From the NCBI RefSeq assembly GCF_026810365.1, contig NZ_CP113948.1, positions 1,017,001 to 1,081,000 of the forward strand: DNA of 64,000 nt, read 5' to 3'. Made by a program: the position numbers and the translations under genes. Below, piece by piece: positions 44,848-54,320 of the stretch. Under the pieces are notes generated by a model, which worked only from the letters and a program-made list of their open reading frames with translations, ran no database searches and was not told the DNA's origin. Origin of the DNA: Flavobacterium praedii (GTDB lineage Bacteria > Bacteroidota > Bacteroidia > Flavobacteriales > Flavobacteriaceae). Within the stretch, counting starts at the first letter, position 1. The number at the start of each line of letters is the position of its first letter.

Positions 44848-47103
44848 TTACAAATTCTTAATCACAAATTCACTTCTTCTGTTTAATTCGTGTTGCTCTT
44901 CATCACAGGAATCTTCTGGAATGCATTTTACAATTGGAACCGATTCACCATAACCTTTGGCAGAAATTCTATTTTTTGGTATTCCTTGTTCCAAAATATA
45001 GGTTCTTGTAGCATCTGCTCTTTTTTGAGAAAGGTCTTTGTTGAATTTATCATTCCCGCGATTGTCAGTATGCGAACCAATTTCAACCACCATTTCTGGA
45101 TATTTATTCATCAGTTCCACCACACGATTTAATATTTTTTTGGATTCTTTTCGAATATACCACATATTATAATCAAAATAAATTGGATCGGTCTTGATGA
45201 TTAAACGGTCTCTATCTTTTACAACATCTTTCTCGGCGGCAACAATGGCAGCTGTTTTTTCTTTTTTCTTGGCTTCTGCTATTTCTTTAGCCTTTTGATC
45301 TGCAATCAATTTGTCTTTTCTCAATTGTTGCACTGCTGCTATATCTGCCAATTTCCTCGCTTCAAGTGCAATAGCATCTTCTTTTTTCTTTAGTTTTAGA
45401 GCATTGACATCAGCTATTTTCTTTTCCTGTAGAGCAATTGCATCTACTTTCTTTTTCTTTTCCAAAGCAACCAATTCGGCAGCTTTCAATTGTTGCGCTA
45501 TAAGTAAATCGGCAGCAACTTTTTTATCCAAAGCCACTTGCTCTTCCTTTTTGATAATTTCTAAGGAACGAATTTCCATAGAACCATCATTTACTTTGTT
45601 TCTTTCTCCTGAAATATTGAAGCTTTTTGAATTTTCAGTATAATTTTCTTTGGTAGCAAATACCGAATAATTGGATTCACATTCTATTGTAAAACTAAAT
45701 TTCCCATCGGCTGAAGTTATTGCTTTTTCCAGCTCTTGATTCGAAGTGTTTTTCAAAATTACAATTGCATTTTCAAGTGCTAAATGGGAATCCACATCAG
45801 TAATAACACCAGCAATATATTGTTTGCAATCTTCAATCAGTAAATCTTTGGTTTCTTTCAAAGAATAAATATCATCTTTCCCTTTACCTCCTAGCCTGTC
45901 GGATGAAAAATAACCTTCCTTGGAGTCCGAATCAATATAATAAGCAAAATCGTCATAACCCGAATTTACAGGTAATCCTACATTTGAAGCTTTGGAATAC
46001 GAATTACTTTGAATATCGGAAACAAAAATATCCAAACCACCATAACCTTCAAGCCCATTGGAAGAAAAGTACAATTTGTTGTCTTTGGAAATAAATGGAA
46101 ATTGTTCTCTCTTGGATGTATTTATCTTATCTCCTAAATTTATTGGAGTACCAAAACTAAAACCATCTACTGTTACGCTAAAAATATCCAATGAGCCCAA
46201 TGTTCCAGGCATATCCGATGCAAAATACAATGTTTTTTCATCTGGACTTAAGGCAGGATGTTCGACTGAATAATCTGGGCTATTGAAAGGCAAAGTTTTA
46301 ATATTGATCCATTTGCCGTTGACTAACTCAGCTCTAAAAATCTGAATATTCGAAATTTTGTCTGCATTCTTTCCTCTTCTTCCATTATTAGAATTGTTTC
46401 GAGTAAAATACATTGTTTTGCCATCTTTGGTGAAAATAGCATTAGATTCGTGCATAGGCGATTTTAAATCTTTAGAAAAATAGCTTACTATAGAATCATT
46501 TGCATTTATATTTTTTAATGAAATACTAACTAAATTAAGATATGATTCATTATTCCATTTGTACTTTTTGTCCAATAGAGTTGGTTTCTTTTTAACCGCT
46601 GCAAATACTAAATTATCCCCCAAAACAACCCCTCCAAATTCTGATTTTTTTGTGTTTAATGCCAAATTTTGAATCGAAAATCGTTCGCCAATAGCAGTCA
46701 CATTTTTAAGTTCTTTTATATCCCTTTCTAATTTTTCAATCGCTGCTTTATTATTTGAACCCAAATAAAATTTTCGCATTAAATCATTTGCTTCTGCGTA
46801 TTTTCCCCTGGCTTTCAGCGTTTTAGAATATCTAAAATAATATCCTTCGTCCAAATTTTTGTTTTGAGCTAATAAGGAATATTGTTCTTGAGCTTTATTA
46901 TAATCATTAGTAAAATAATAACAATCACCTAGTTTTTGAATTACATCAACGCTCTGATTTTTAACCATTACCTTTTCATACAAAGGAATAGCAGCGCTAT
47001 AATAGGTTTTACCAAATAAAACATTTGCCCTTTGCAAATCCTGCTTTTGGGCTTTTGCAAATTGGATTGAAAATACGAAAAGGAGTATGTATATATATTT
47101 CAT
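44848..47103 (-). CDS. OmpA-family protein with TPR, PD40 beta-propeller and coiled coil (PorE-like)
   Basis: A 751-residue exported protein; the start MKYIYILLFVFSIQFAKA is chosen for its signal peptide, and a longer frame overlaps the SprF gene. After TPR-like helices (about 25-150) come PD40 repeats of a beta-propeller (LSPDEKTLYFASD, ISKDNKLYFSSNG), a CarboxypepD-regulatory-like domain, an unusual Lys/Ala/Ile-rich coiled coil (about 525-640) and a C-terminal OmpA domain with EIGSHTDNRGNDKFNKDLS. The OmpA domain should anchor the T9SS or adhesin to peptidoglycan. It begins 10 bases after the PorP/SprF stop, so it is the third gene of the operon. Confidence 0.87.
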   Translation of the reverse strand: MKYIYILLFVFSIQFAKAQKQDLQRANVLFGKTYYSAAIPLYEKVMVKNQSVDVIQKLGDCYYFTNDYNKAQEQYSLLAQNKNLDEGYYFRYSKTLKARGKYAEANDLMRKFYLGSNNKAAIEKLERDIKELKNVTAIGERFSIQNLALNTKKSEFGGVVLGDNLVFAAVKKKPTLLDKKYKWNNESYLNLVSISLKNINANDSIVSYFSKDLKSPMHESNAIFTKDGKTMYFTRNNSNNGRRGKNADKISNIQIFRAELVNGKWINIKTLPFNSPDYSVEHPALSPDEKTLYFASDMPGTLGSLDIFSVTVDGFSFGTPINLGDKINTSKREQFPFISKDNKLYFSSNGLEGYGGLDIFVSDIQSNSYSKASNVGLPVNSGYDDFAYYIDSDSKEGYFSSDRLGGKGKDDIYSLKETKDLLIEDCKQYIAGVITDVDSHLALENAIVILKNTSNQELEKAITSADGKFSFTIECESNYSVFATKENYTENSKSFNISGERNKVNDGSMEIRSLEIIKKEEQVALDKKVAADLLIAQQLKAAELVALEKKKKVDAIALQEKKIADVNALKLKKKEDAIALEARKLADIAAVQQLRKDKLIADQKAKEIAEAKKKEKTAAIVAAEKDVVKDRDRLIIKTDPIYFDYNMWYIRKESKKILNRVVELMNKYPEMVVEIGSHTDNRGNDKFNKDLSQKRADATRTYILEQGIPKNRISAKGYGESVPIVKCIPEDSCDEEQHELNRRSEFVIKNL

Positions 47104-47113
47104 GTTTACTTTT

Positions 47114-48049
47114 TTAGAAGAACCTAGGTGATTTATCATACCCTTTACCCAATAAATCCAAATTGTATAAGAGTACAATTTCGTGAGAACCCGAATTAAA
47201 CTGACTTAGATTTGAGGTGGTGTAATCATAAGAATACCCTATTCTTAAACTAGGTGTTACATTGACATTCATTAGTATACTAACCGAATCACCAAATCGA
47301 TAAGCTGCTCCAAGTTCAAATTTTTCATTGTATAACACATTGGCTGTCAGGTCAACAGAAACCGGAGCGCCTTTTACAAAAATGGACATAAAAGCAGGTT
47401 TGAATTTGAAGTTTTCATCAATATCAAAAACATAACCTCCAGTAAAATAAGTATGTATTTCTTGTGGTCCAAACGAATTAATAGGAGCTCTTGATTTGAT
47501 ATGTTCTGCCGAAAGCAAGTTGGGTATTGAAATACCAACATAATAATTATCGGTAAAATAATACCCTCCTACTCCGATATTGGGTACTGTTTCATTTGTG
47601 TTTTGAGAAAATGCATCATCGGTAGAAATATTACCACTATTCAATTGAAAGCCATTAAAATTGGTGCTTATGGAAGAAAAACCAGCTTTTAGTCCAAATG
47701 AAATTTTTTGTTTTTCATTCAATTGAAGGATATAGGCAAAATCAGCAAAGAAATTGGTTTCCTTTTTGGCGCCATCACCAATATCATCAGAAATTAAAGA
47801 GAACCCTGTTTCTATCTTTTCATTTATTGGTGTATGAGCAAAGAGTGTTAGCGTTTTTGGGGCTCCTTTAATTCCAGACCATTGGTAACGATACAAACTT
47901 CCTAAATTAAGTATGGAAGGTGTATTGGTAACATAGGCTGGATTTACTGCACTCATATTTGTCATATACTGCGTAAAATGAGGGTCTTGCTGTGCGGATG
48001 CCTTTAGTATAGAAAGGAAAAAAAACACTAGAAGTATTATTTTCTTCAT
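47114..48049 (-). CDS. PorP/SprF-family T9SS outer-membrane protein
   Basis: A 311-residue beta-barrel outer-membrane protein with signal peptide ending ASAQ. The family opening QQDPHFTQYMTNMSAVNPAY and the strong beta-strand pattern ending in SGSHEIVLLYNLD are characteristic. SprF-type proteins help export and attach type B-sorted (CHU_C) surface proteins such as SprB; the gene directly before it encodes such a protein. Confidence 0.92.
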   Translation of the reverse strand: MKKIILLVFFFLSILKASAQQDPHFTQYMTNMSAVNPAYVTNTPSILNLGSLYRYQWSGIKGAPKTLTLFAHTPINEKIETGFSLISDDIGDGAKKETNFFADFAYILQLNEKQKISFGLKAGFSSISTNFNGFQLNSGNISTDDAFSQNTNETVPNIGVGGYYFTDNYYVGISIPNLLSAEHIKSRAPINSFGPQEIHTYFTGGYVFDIDENFKFKPAFMSIFVKGAPVSVDLTANVLYNEKFELGAAYRFGDSVSILMNVNVTPSLRIGYSYDYTTSNLSQFNSGSHEIVLLYNLDLLGKGYDKSPRFF

Positions 48050-48079
48050 TAGAATAAATTTTATAAGTAAAAAATTGAA

Positions 48080-51000
48080 TTATCGGTTTAAATAAAGTTG
48101 GCCTTGTTTTGGAGACAAATTGTCTTTATTATAATTGATAACATAAAAATAAACTCCTGTTGGTGCGTCACCATTAATAAAGCTGGAATTGGAATTTTTT
48201 CCGTCCCAAGCAGGTTTGTAGATATTGCCTTTAAACATCAAATTGCCATAGCGATTGTAAATTTCTAAAGTATAATTAGGGAATAAAAATTCGATATCAA
48301 CTATTTCAAAGGTTTCATTTACTCCATCTCCATTTGGTGAAAATCCATCAGGAATCAAGAAGTTATCTTCTGTTGCGGTACAATCGGTTAGAGTAACCGT
48401 TGCTACCAATGGATTGGAATAACAGTTTGTATTTGTATCTAAATTAAAACCATAATAAGTTGTTCCTTCCAAAAGCAACTCGCTATTAGTCAGTACCGTG
48501 CCATTTGTAGCTGAATCATACCAGGTTAAATTACTATTCGAATTTGTATTGTTTGATAAATTAAGAATAGTAGGTTTATCTATTCCGCAAAATTTTTGCC
48601 CGTTTTGATTTAAAGTTGGAGAAGGCACAACATTTATAAACACATTAATTGAAGCCGCAGCTGATTCACATCCAGTTGTACCATTAGCTTCTTTTACATA
48701 ATAAGTACCTGAAACCAAAAGTTTATTACTAGCCAATGGTGTTGAATTAGAAAGTGAATCATACCATTTGTATTGATTCCCATTTGGATTTAAACTGGCT
48801 ACCGTTTTTAAATCTGTCTCACAAAATTTTTGATCAGTTGCAATTGGAATATTAGGTATTGTATTTATATCAAAACTTTTGGATATTGGACTTGGAAATA
48901 GTGCTGAACAACTATTTGATACATTGGTTAAATTATTTATATTCAAAGTATTATTGCCATTTGCTGAAAGCGAAGATGCTGGAATTAAAAAATTTGTTTT
49001 ACCCCCACTTACTGCCAAAGAAACTGTTTGAGAACCTATTGTATTAGCTCCATTTACAGCATAGCTCAATGTGATATTCGTTAAAGTTCCCAATCCAGTA
49101 ATATCAACATTTACGTTTTGACCCAAACATCCATCTTTGACATTCACAACCATATTTGTGACATCTGGTACCGCATTGACAACAAAAACTTTCGTTAGAG
49201 TAGAACTGTTGGTACAAAGTGTCAATGAATTTGTAATATTGGTAATTGATAGCGTAGTATTTCCTGCATTTGCAATTAAGTTGGACGCAATTTGAAATGA
49301 TCCCAAACTGCCAGCAATAGTTAAAATTGCAGATTTGGCTGAAACAATATTAGCGCCTGTTAAATTGTAAAGAATATCATAATTCCCGTCCGCCAAATTG
49401 GAAGCTCCAGAAAAATTGACCATAGCATTGAATCCTTGGCAAATAGGCAAAATTGTAAGTGTTGCATTATTGATTTGTGGTGTACTATTGATTTGTACTG
49501 CAATCATTTGTAAAGGAGATTCACATTTTGTCAACGCATTTACGTCTTTTACAATGTAATTTTCAGATAGTAATGGAGTTGTACTTATTAATGGAACTGT
49601 ACTTAATGCAGAATCGAACCATTGATATTGTGCACCTTGTGGTTGTAAATTGGCAACTGTTGGAGTATCAGCAGTACAAAAATTTTGGTCAATTGCAACA
49701 GGAATTGCTGGAATTGGATTTACAGTAAAATCTTTAGGAATTAATGTTGTAATCGAACAACCAGTTAATACATTGGTCACTTTGGTAATAGTAAATGTCT
49801 TCAATCCAACATTTGGAATATCTGCCGCTGGAATAACAAAACTCTTTGTGCCTCCAACAACAGTCAACGCTAAAGTTTGAGTTAATACAGAATTGACTCC
49901 AGAAATTAAATAATCTATAGAAATATCCGTCAAAGAACCTAAGCCAGTCAGGTCAATTGTTGCAGGCAGTCCTTGACAAATATCTTTTATGACAATGGTC
50001 AAATTTGAAACATCAGGTAAAGGATTTACAGTAAATTCTTTATTCAATGTCGACAAATTGGTACAACCAGTTGTAGTATTAGTGATTTTGGTAATGGTAA
50101 CAGTCGTTTTACCTGATTTAGGTATTAAACCACTTGAAATTGGAAAAGAAGAAACTCCTCCAATAACATTCATAACACCCGAAACTCCACTTATTATATT
50201 TAATCCTGTCAAATTGTATAAAATATCATAAGTCCCATCGGTAAGATTTGAAGTTCCCGAAAAAGCTACTGTTACATCTTCATTTTGGCATACAGGATTA
50301 ATCGTTAGTGTCGCATTGTTAATTTTAGGAATTGGGTTAATTTGAATCACTCCTGAAATTAACGGAATTATATTGTTACAAATATTAAGTGTTGACCCAC
50401 TAACAATATTTGTAACGGTTATGGTATAATCTCCAGAAGCAGAAAAATTACTTCTATCAATTGGAAAAGTCAAAACATTATTAAAAAAGCTACTAGTTTT
50501 AGTTATTGGTGATCCATTACCCGATATTGTATAGGTCACGGAATAGGTTCCGTCTGGAATATCTGTAACATTTTGTATAGTTCCAGAAAATGCAGTTGTT
50601 GCAATTTCATTTTCACAAATTGGAGTATTTAAGTTTAAAGTGGCTCCTGTATAATCAAGTAGTTTTTCTATTGTGATATCGACATTCGAGGTTTCATCAT
50701 CACAAACATTATTATCTGTGAATACCGTATACGTAAAACGATAACTTCCTGGACCTTTGGTATTATAAATATTTTGGATATCAACAGTAGAATCTGTATC
50801 GTCGTTATTGTCAATTTCATCAGTTAAGACTTCGGTCCAAACTCCACCTTGGTCTTCACCTGTTAATAGATCATTTAAATTAAAATTGGTATAAGAACTT
50901 AACCCATTAGAGCACAATCTTAAATCAGTAGGAATTCCAGGTTCCGGAGAACGATAAATTGTAACAAAAACTTTAGCATCAGGAGGTGCCGCACAAGAAC

Positions 51001-51577
51001 CTATAGCGGGTATTGAATACGTATATTCGTAAGTAGTATCATAATTTAAATTTGTAGCATTTAGAATATTTTTGGTTAAACCCACAGCACTTGTATTTCC
51101 AACCCAAGTGCCTCCAGACTGAGGTGCTAGAAAGCTACCATTAAAAGCCTCAAATAAATTATAGGCCATATTGGCATTACAAATCGAAGAATTGAGCGCA
51201 GGTACCCCTGTGTATCCTCCAATGGTAACGGTTACAATGGCAGTGTTATCAAGACAACCAGAAACTCCAGTAACGGTATAAGTATAATGATACACACCAC
51301 TTTTTCTGATTAATTGTGCATTTAGAATACCCGTTGTTTTATCAAATCCTCCTGATTTATCATCATCTTTCCATGTTCCTCCAAGAGTATGACCTAAGTC
51401 TAATATTAGATTAAGATCAATATTTTGACTAGCAGGATTTGTAATATCACAAACATCAATGGATTTGTCATTTCCTGCACATTGCGCATTTACTTTTGTA
51501 GAGCATAAAAAAAATATATAGAAACTTAAACAAACGTAGCATATAAAATGTTTTGACGAAAATAGTTTTGGAATCAT
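48080..51577 (-). CDS. Giant T9SS type B-sorted surface protein with internal repeats
   Basis: A 1165-residue exported protein with signal peptide ending KVNAQC. It is built of Ig/PKD-like beta domains with paired Cys. About residues 417-980 contain a three-domain block repeated twice: a domain starting INNATLTI, one with DVSNLTIVIKD, and one with DQNFC...WFDSALS; a further single copy of the third type precedes the C-terminal CHU_C domain (about 1066-1165, NFLIPDGFSPNGDGVNETF to the end). It is probably an adhesin presented through the type IX system together with SprF and the OmpA protein downstream. Confidence 0.9.
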   Translation of the reverse strand: MIPKLFSSKHFICYVCLSFYIFFLCSTKVNAQCAGNDKSIDVCDITNPASQNIDLNLILDLGHTLGGTWKDDDKSGGFDKTTGILNAQLIRKSGVYHYTYTVTGVSGCLDNTAIVTVTIGGYTGVPALNSSICNANMAYNLFEAFNGSFLAPQSGGTWVGNTSAVGLTKNILNATNLNYDTTYEYTYSIPAIGSCAAPPDAKVFVTIYRSPEPGIPTDLRLCSNGLSSYTNFNLNDLLTGEDQGGVWTEVLTDEIDNNDDTDSTVDIQNIYNTKGPGSYRFTYTVFTDNNVCDDETSNVDITIEKLLDYTGATLNLNTPICENEIATTAFSGTIQNVTDIPDGTYSVTYTISGNGSPITKTSSFFNNVLTFPIDRSNFSASGDYTITVTNIVSGSTLNICNNIIPLISGVIQINPIPKINNATLTINPVCQNEDVTVAFSGTSNLTDGTYDILYNLTGLNIISGVSGVMNVIGGVSSFPISSGLIPKSGKTTVTITKITNTTTGCTNLSTLNKEFTVNPLPDVSNLTIVIKDICQGLPATIDLTGLGSLTDISIDYLISGVNSVLTQTLALTVVGGTKSFVIPAADIPNVGLKTFTITKVTNVLTGCSITTLIPKDFTVNPIPAIPVAIDQNFCTADTPTVANLQPQGAQYQWFDSALSTVPLISTTPLLSENYIVKDVNALTKCESPLQMIAVQINSTPQINNATLTILPICQGFNAMVNFSGASNLADGNYDILYNLTGANIVSAKSAILTIAGSLGSFQIASNLIANAGNTTLSITNITNSLTLCTNSSTLTKVFVVNAVPDVTNMVVNVKDGCLGQNVNVDITGLGTLTNITLSYAVNGANTIGSQTVSLAVSGGKTNFLIPASSLSANGNNTLNINNLTNVSNSCSALFPSPISKSFDINTIPNIPIATDQKFCETDLKTVASLNPNGNQYKWYDSLSNSTPLASNKLLVSGTYYVKEANGTTGCESAAASINVFINVVPSPTLNQNGQKFCGIDKPTILNLSNNTNSNSNLTWYDSATNGTVLTNSELLLEGTTYYGFNLDTNTNCYSNPLVATVTLTDCTATEDNFLIPDGFSPNGDGVNETFEIVDIEFLFPNYTLEIYNRYGNLMFKGNIYKPAWDGKNSNSSFINGDAPTGVYFYVINYNKDNLSPKQGQLYLNR

Positions 51578-51596
51578 ATAAAATGTAGGATTTTCC

Positions 51597-51604
51597 CAAA
51601 AATA
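51597..51604 (-). promoter_or_regulatory. Candidate -7 element of the surface-protein operon
   Basis: Minus strand TATTTTTG, 19 bases before the start, matches TAnnTTTG. The -33 box is weak. Confidence 0.35.
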
Positions 51605-51780
51605 AACATTTTCTCATAACTTAACATACATTTAACTTAATATTTAAGATATTTTTTTTTAATAATACATTCTTTAGTGAAATAATTCAAAATAGTAGTT
51701 GATATAAATAATTATACTTTCGTCATTTAATAGTAATATAAGAACTGAAATTTATTGTGATTAAATATAGCACAAAAAAC

Positions 51781-51846
51781 AGCCCCACATTGCTGTGGGA
51801 CCTTCTATATTCAAAAAATCAAGAAATTATTTTTTTTCTGATTTTT
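51781..51846 (-). repeat. Copy A of the rpsA 3' end and terminator
   Basis: Sixty-six bases matching 54255-54320 with about five substitutions and no gaps. On the minus strand it carries a decayed copy of the last codons of rpsA (KKSEKK then TAA) and of the rpsA terminator, whose stem now has a mismatch at the outer end. It directly follows the stop codon of the leucine-rich-repeat gene and is not translated as part of S1. Confidence 0.75.
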
Positions 51847-51853
51847 TTAAAAT

Positions 51854-54166
51854 TTAGTTTTTTATAAACTTCATACTTGAACTTCCTTTGTCTGATTTTA
51901 TTTTTATAAAATAATTTCCAGAACTTAAATTAGATACATCAATTTTTGAAGTATTTTTTAAATTAGGAAGCGCAATTACCATTTGTCCCAAAATGTCATA
52001 AACAGCAATGGATTGAATTTCGACATTCTGAATTTCAGAAATGTTTAAAACTTCATCTGCTGGAATTGGATACACTTTAAAATAATTAGAAAATTCAAAG
52101 TCTTGTGTTCCTAAAGTTGTCGCAAATTTAGTTGTCGCTTTATTAGTTAACACAGGGAAATTATAATCAAAATAGATGTTAGCTTCATTATCAAATGAAT
52201 CTCCTACTTTCAAAGTCGATTTGGTTTTGATCTTAAAAGCAATATAACCGTCATTGTTGGCATCATCAAAAGGAAGATTAATATTCTCAAAAATAAACTC
52301 CACTTTATTGCCGTCAGAAATTTTAGTGATGTACGAATGGCTGGCATCATTTGGAACCAAAGTCGAAATATCGAATTTTGATAAGTCAATCATATCTTTT
52401 ACAACAATATTCTGTGCAGCATAATTTCCAGTATTTTCAAAACGGATTAAATAATGTACATATTCACCAATTAAACTCGGAGTAATAACATCACCTTCTA
52501 AACACGTTTTGTCATTTGGATCTAAAGAACCTACAACTGTATGATTCAAAACAAACATATTGTCATTTGGATTTTCATCAACATCAGCTGAGTTTACTGT
52601 TGCTGTATAATGCAAAACAGTGCCGCTATTTACTGCTGGAGTTTCCATCGGACTATTTACATTTAAAGTAAAGGTAATTTCACGAGTTTCAAATGGCTTT
52701 AAATCGGAGAAATTCCAAGATAAACTATTTGTGTTTTGACTAGAAACTATAGGATTCGAAACCACTACATCCAAAACAGCATCGTCAAAAGATAAATTAA
52801 CAGTTCCTGATTGAGCTACATTTCCTTTGTTTTTGTAAACTAGTTTATACTTTGAATCAAAACCAGGTCTAGCCACTTCTAATGGAATTAAGGTGATTTC
52901 TAAATCAGGATGTACACCATTTGCAGTAATACAAAAATCTTGAATAAATGGACTCGTTTGTGATGGGAAATCAACATTTACTGTTGAAGGTGATACACTA
53001 AAAAATGATGAATTTTCTACAATAATAGGGGTAATAATATGTTTTCCTTCTTGAGGATGAAGGTTGTAGTTTCCTGATTTATCACTTATGAAATCTTGAG
53101 TTATTATTCCGTTTGTAATATTAAATTTCAGGAATGGATATATAGGATCTTCATTATCACATCCATTATTATTAGAATCCCATTTCTGACTACCATTTAT
53201 ACTATAAGATATTCCGCCTGGTATAAAAGTACAATAGGAGCTTATCACACATTTACCTCTTAATTCAGGATAGTTATAATCCATTCCAGCCTTCATATTT
53301 TCTAATTGAAATTCATCTACACAAATGTATTTTAATAAATTTTCACCTATGTTATTTCCTACATATATACTTTCGTAACTTCCGTTTTTTACAAATACAG
53401 AATTTAATAGATAATTATTGGAAAGATAAATGATTTTAGCACTATGCATTTCAGAAGCATCAAGTGTTGTAAGTTGATTGTCTCTACAATCTAAATATTC
53501 CAATTTATCAATTCCTGACATTTTTAAATCAGAAATATTTGAACCTCTACAATCAATATCTATTAGACTTGGTAGATTTTGCAATAATAAAGTGGTTGAG
53601 ATTATATAGCTATTTGATTCATTAAATCCTACACAATGAACTGTCTCCAAGGAAGGTAAATTTGCAATTGTTAAATCGTTAAGAGCATTATGTGCACAAT
53701 TTAAACTTTTAAGAGCGGTAAGTCCTGTTAAATCTAATTTAGCAATTCCATTATTATAGCAGTTCAAATAAGTTAACTTTGAAAGCCCAGCAAGATCTAA
53801 CATATTTAAACGAGTAGAATTGCAATCTAAATACTGTAAATTTTTTAAATTTGAAATATTAATTTTTTTAAGGTTAACATTCCCTTGTATTTTAAGAGAC
53901 CTGAGATTAGTGAAATATTCTATTCCTGTTATATCAGTTATATAGGGATGATTTTCTTCAACAATGCCATACGCATCTAACGCTTCAATAACATCAATTT
54001 CTTTGTCCCCATTTTTATCAAGTTTAATATCTTCTCCATTAATACCCTTAACAGCATAATAATTTACAACATTATTTTTAAATGATGCATCGGGAAAATT
54101 AATAATCTGTGCACTCAATCCATTAAAAAAACAAAAAGCCAGAACTAAAAAGTAGATTTTTTTCAT
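51854..54166 (-). CDS. Leucine-rich-repeat surface protein with T9SS type A sorting tail
   Basis: A 770-residue exported protein with signal peptide ending NGLSAQ. Residues about 80-300 are leucine-rich repeats of a bacterial type (LKNLQYLDCNSTRLNML, LTYLNCYNNGIAKLDL). Then come beta-sandwich domains, a SLDPNDKTCLEG segment typical of secreted Bacteroidetes proteins, and a C-terminal type A sorting domain (VYPIPADEVLNIS ... GNYFIKIKSDKGSSSMKFIKN). It lies between two copies of the rpsA 3' end. A -7-like element (54186-54193) precedes it. Confidence 0.88.
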   Translation of the reverse strand: MKKIYFLVLAFCFFNGLSAQIINFPDASFKNNVVNYYAVKGINGEDIKLDKNGDKEIDVIEALDAYGIVEENHPYITDITGIEYFTNLRSLKIQGNVNLKKINISNLKNLQYLDCNSTRLNMLDLAGLSKLTYLNCYNNGIAKLDLTGLTALKSLNCAHNALNDLTIANLPSLETVHCVGFNESNSYIISTTLLLQNLPSLIDIDCRGSNISDLKMSGIDKLEYLDCRDNQLTTLDASEMHSAKIIYLSNNYLLNSVFVKNGSYESIYVGNNIGENLLKYICVDEFQLENMKAGMDYNYPELRGKCVISSYCTFIPGGISYSINGSQKWDSNNNGCDNEDPIYPFLKFNITNGIITQDFISDKSGNYNLHPQEGKHIITPIIVENSSFFSVSPSTVNVDFPSQTSPFIQDFCITANGVHPDLEITLIPLEVARPGFDSKYKLVYKNKGNVAQSGTVNLSFDDAVLDVVVSNPIVSSQNTNSLSWNFSDLKPFETREITFTLNVNSPMETPAVNSGTVLHYTATVNSADVDENPNDNMFVLNHTVVGSLDPNDKTCLEGDVITPSLIGEYVHYLIRFENTGNYAAQNIVVKDMIDLSKFDISTLVPNDASHSYITKISDGNKVEFIFENINLPFDDANNDGYIAFKIKTKSTLKVGDSFDNEANIYFDYNFPVLTNKATTKFATTLGTQDFEFSNYFKVYPIPADEVLNISEIQNVEIQSIAVYDILGQMVIALPNLKNTSKIDVSNLSSGNYFIKIKSDKGSSSMKFIKN

Positions 54167-54185
54167 AAGTAAATATTTAGAAAAG

Positions 54186-54193
54186 CAAATATA
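54186..54193 (-). promoter_or_regulatory. Candidate -7 element of the leucine-rich-repeat gene
   Basis: Minus strand TATATTTG matches TAnnTTTG, 19 bases before the start. It would give the gene a promoter separate from rpsA, which is terminated just upstream. Confidence 0.4.
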
Positions 54194-54252
54194 TACTTTT
54201 GAAATTATTTAACACTTTTTCTTATTAAAAAAAATATAATAATTACAAAAAA

Positions 54253-54278
54253 AAAGCCCCACATTGCTGTGGGGCTTT
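54253..54278 (-). terminator. Terminator of rpsA
   Basis: An 11-bp stem AAAGCCCCACA / TGTGGGGCTTT with a TTGC loop and a T-run in the minus direction. It lies 22 bases after the rpsA stop. A near-copy lies 2.47 kb away at 51781. Confidence 0.9.
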
Positions 54279-54320
54279 CTATATTCAAAAAATCAAGAAA
54301 TTATTTTTTCTCTGATTTTT
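54255..54320 (-). repeat. Copy B (genuine) of the rpsA 3' end and terminator
   Basis: The true end of rpsA with its terminator. It is the partner of the copy at 51781-51846; the two flank the leucine-rich-repeat gene as direct repeats 2474 bases apart. Confidence 0.75.

Noticed and set aside
45311..45643. 110-residue ORF rich in Ser/Ala/Phe opposite the OmpA coiled coil
   Set aside because: It is the complement of the Lys/Ala repeat, so its length follows from the biased codons of the real gene.
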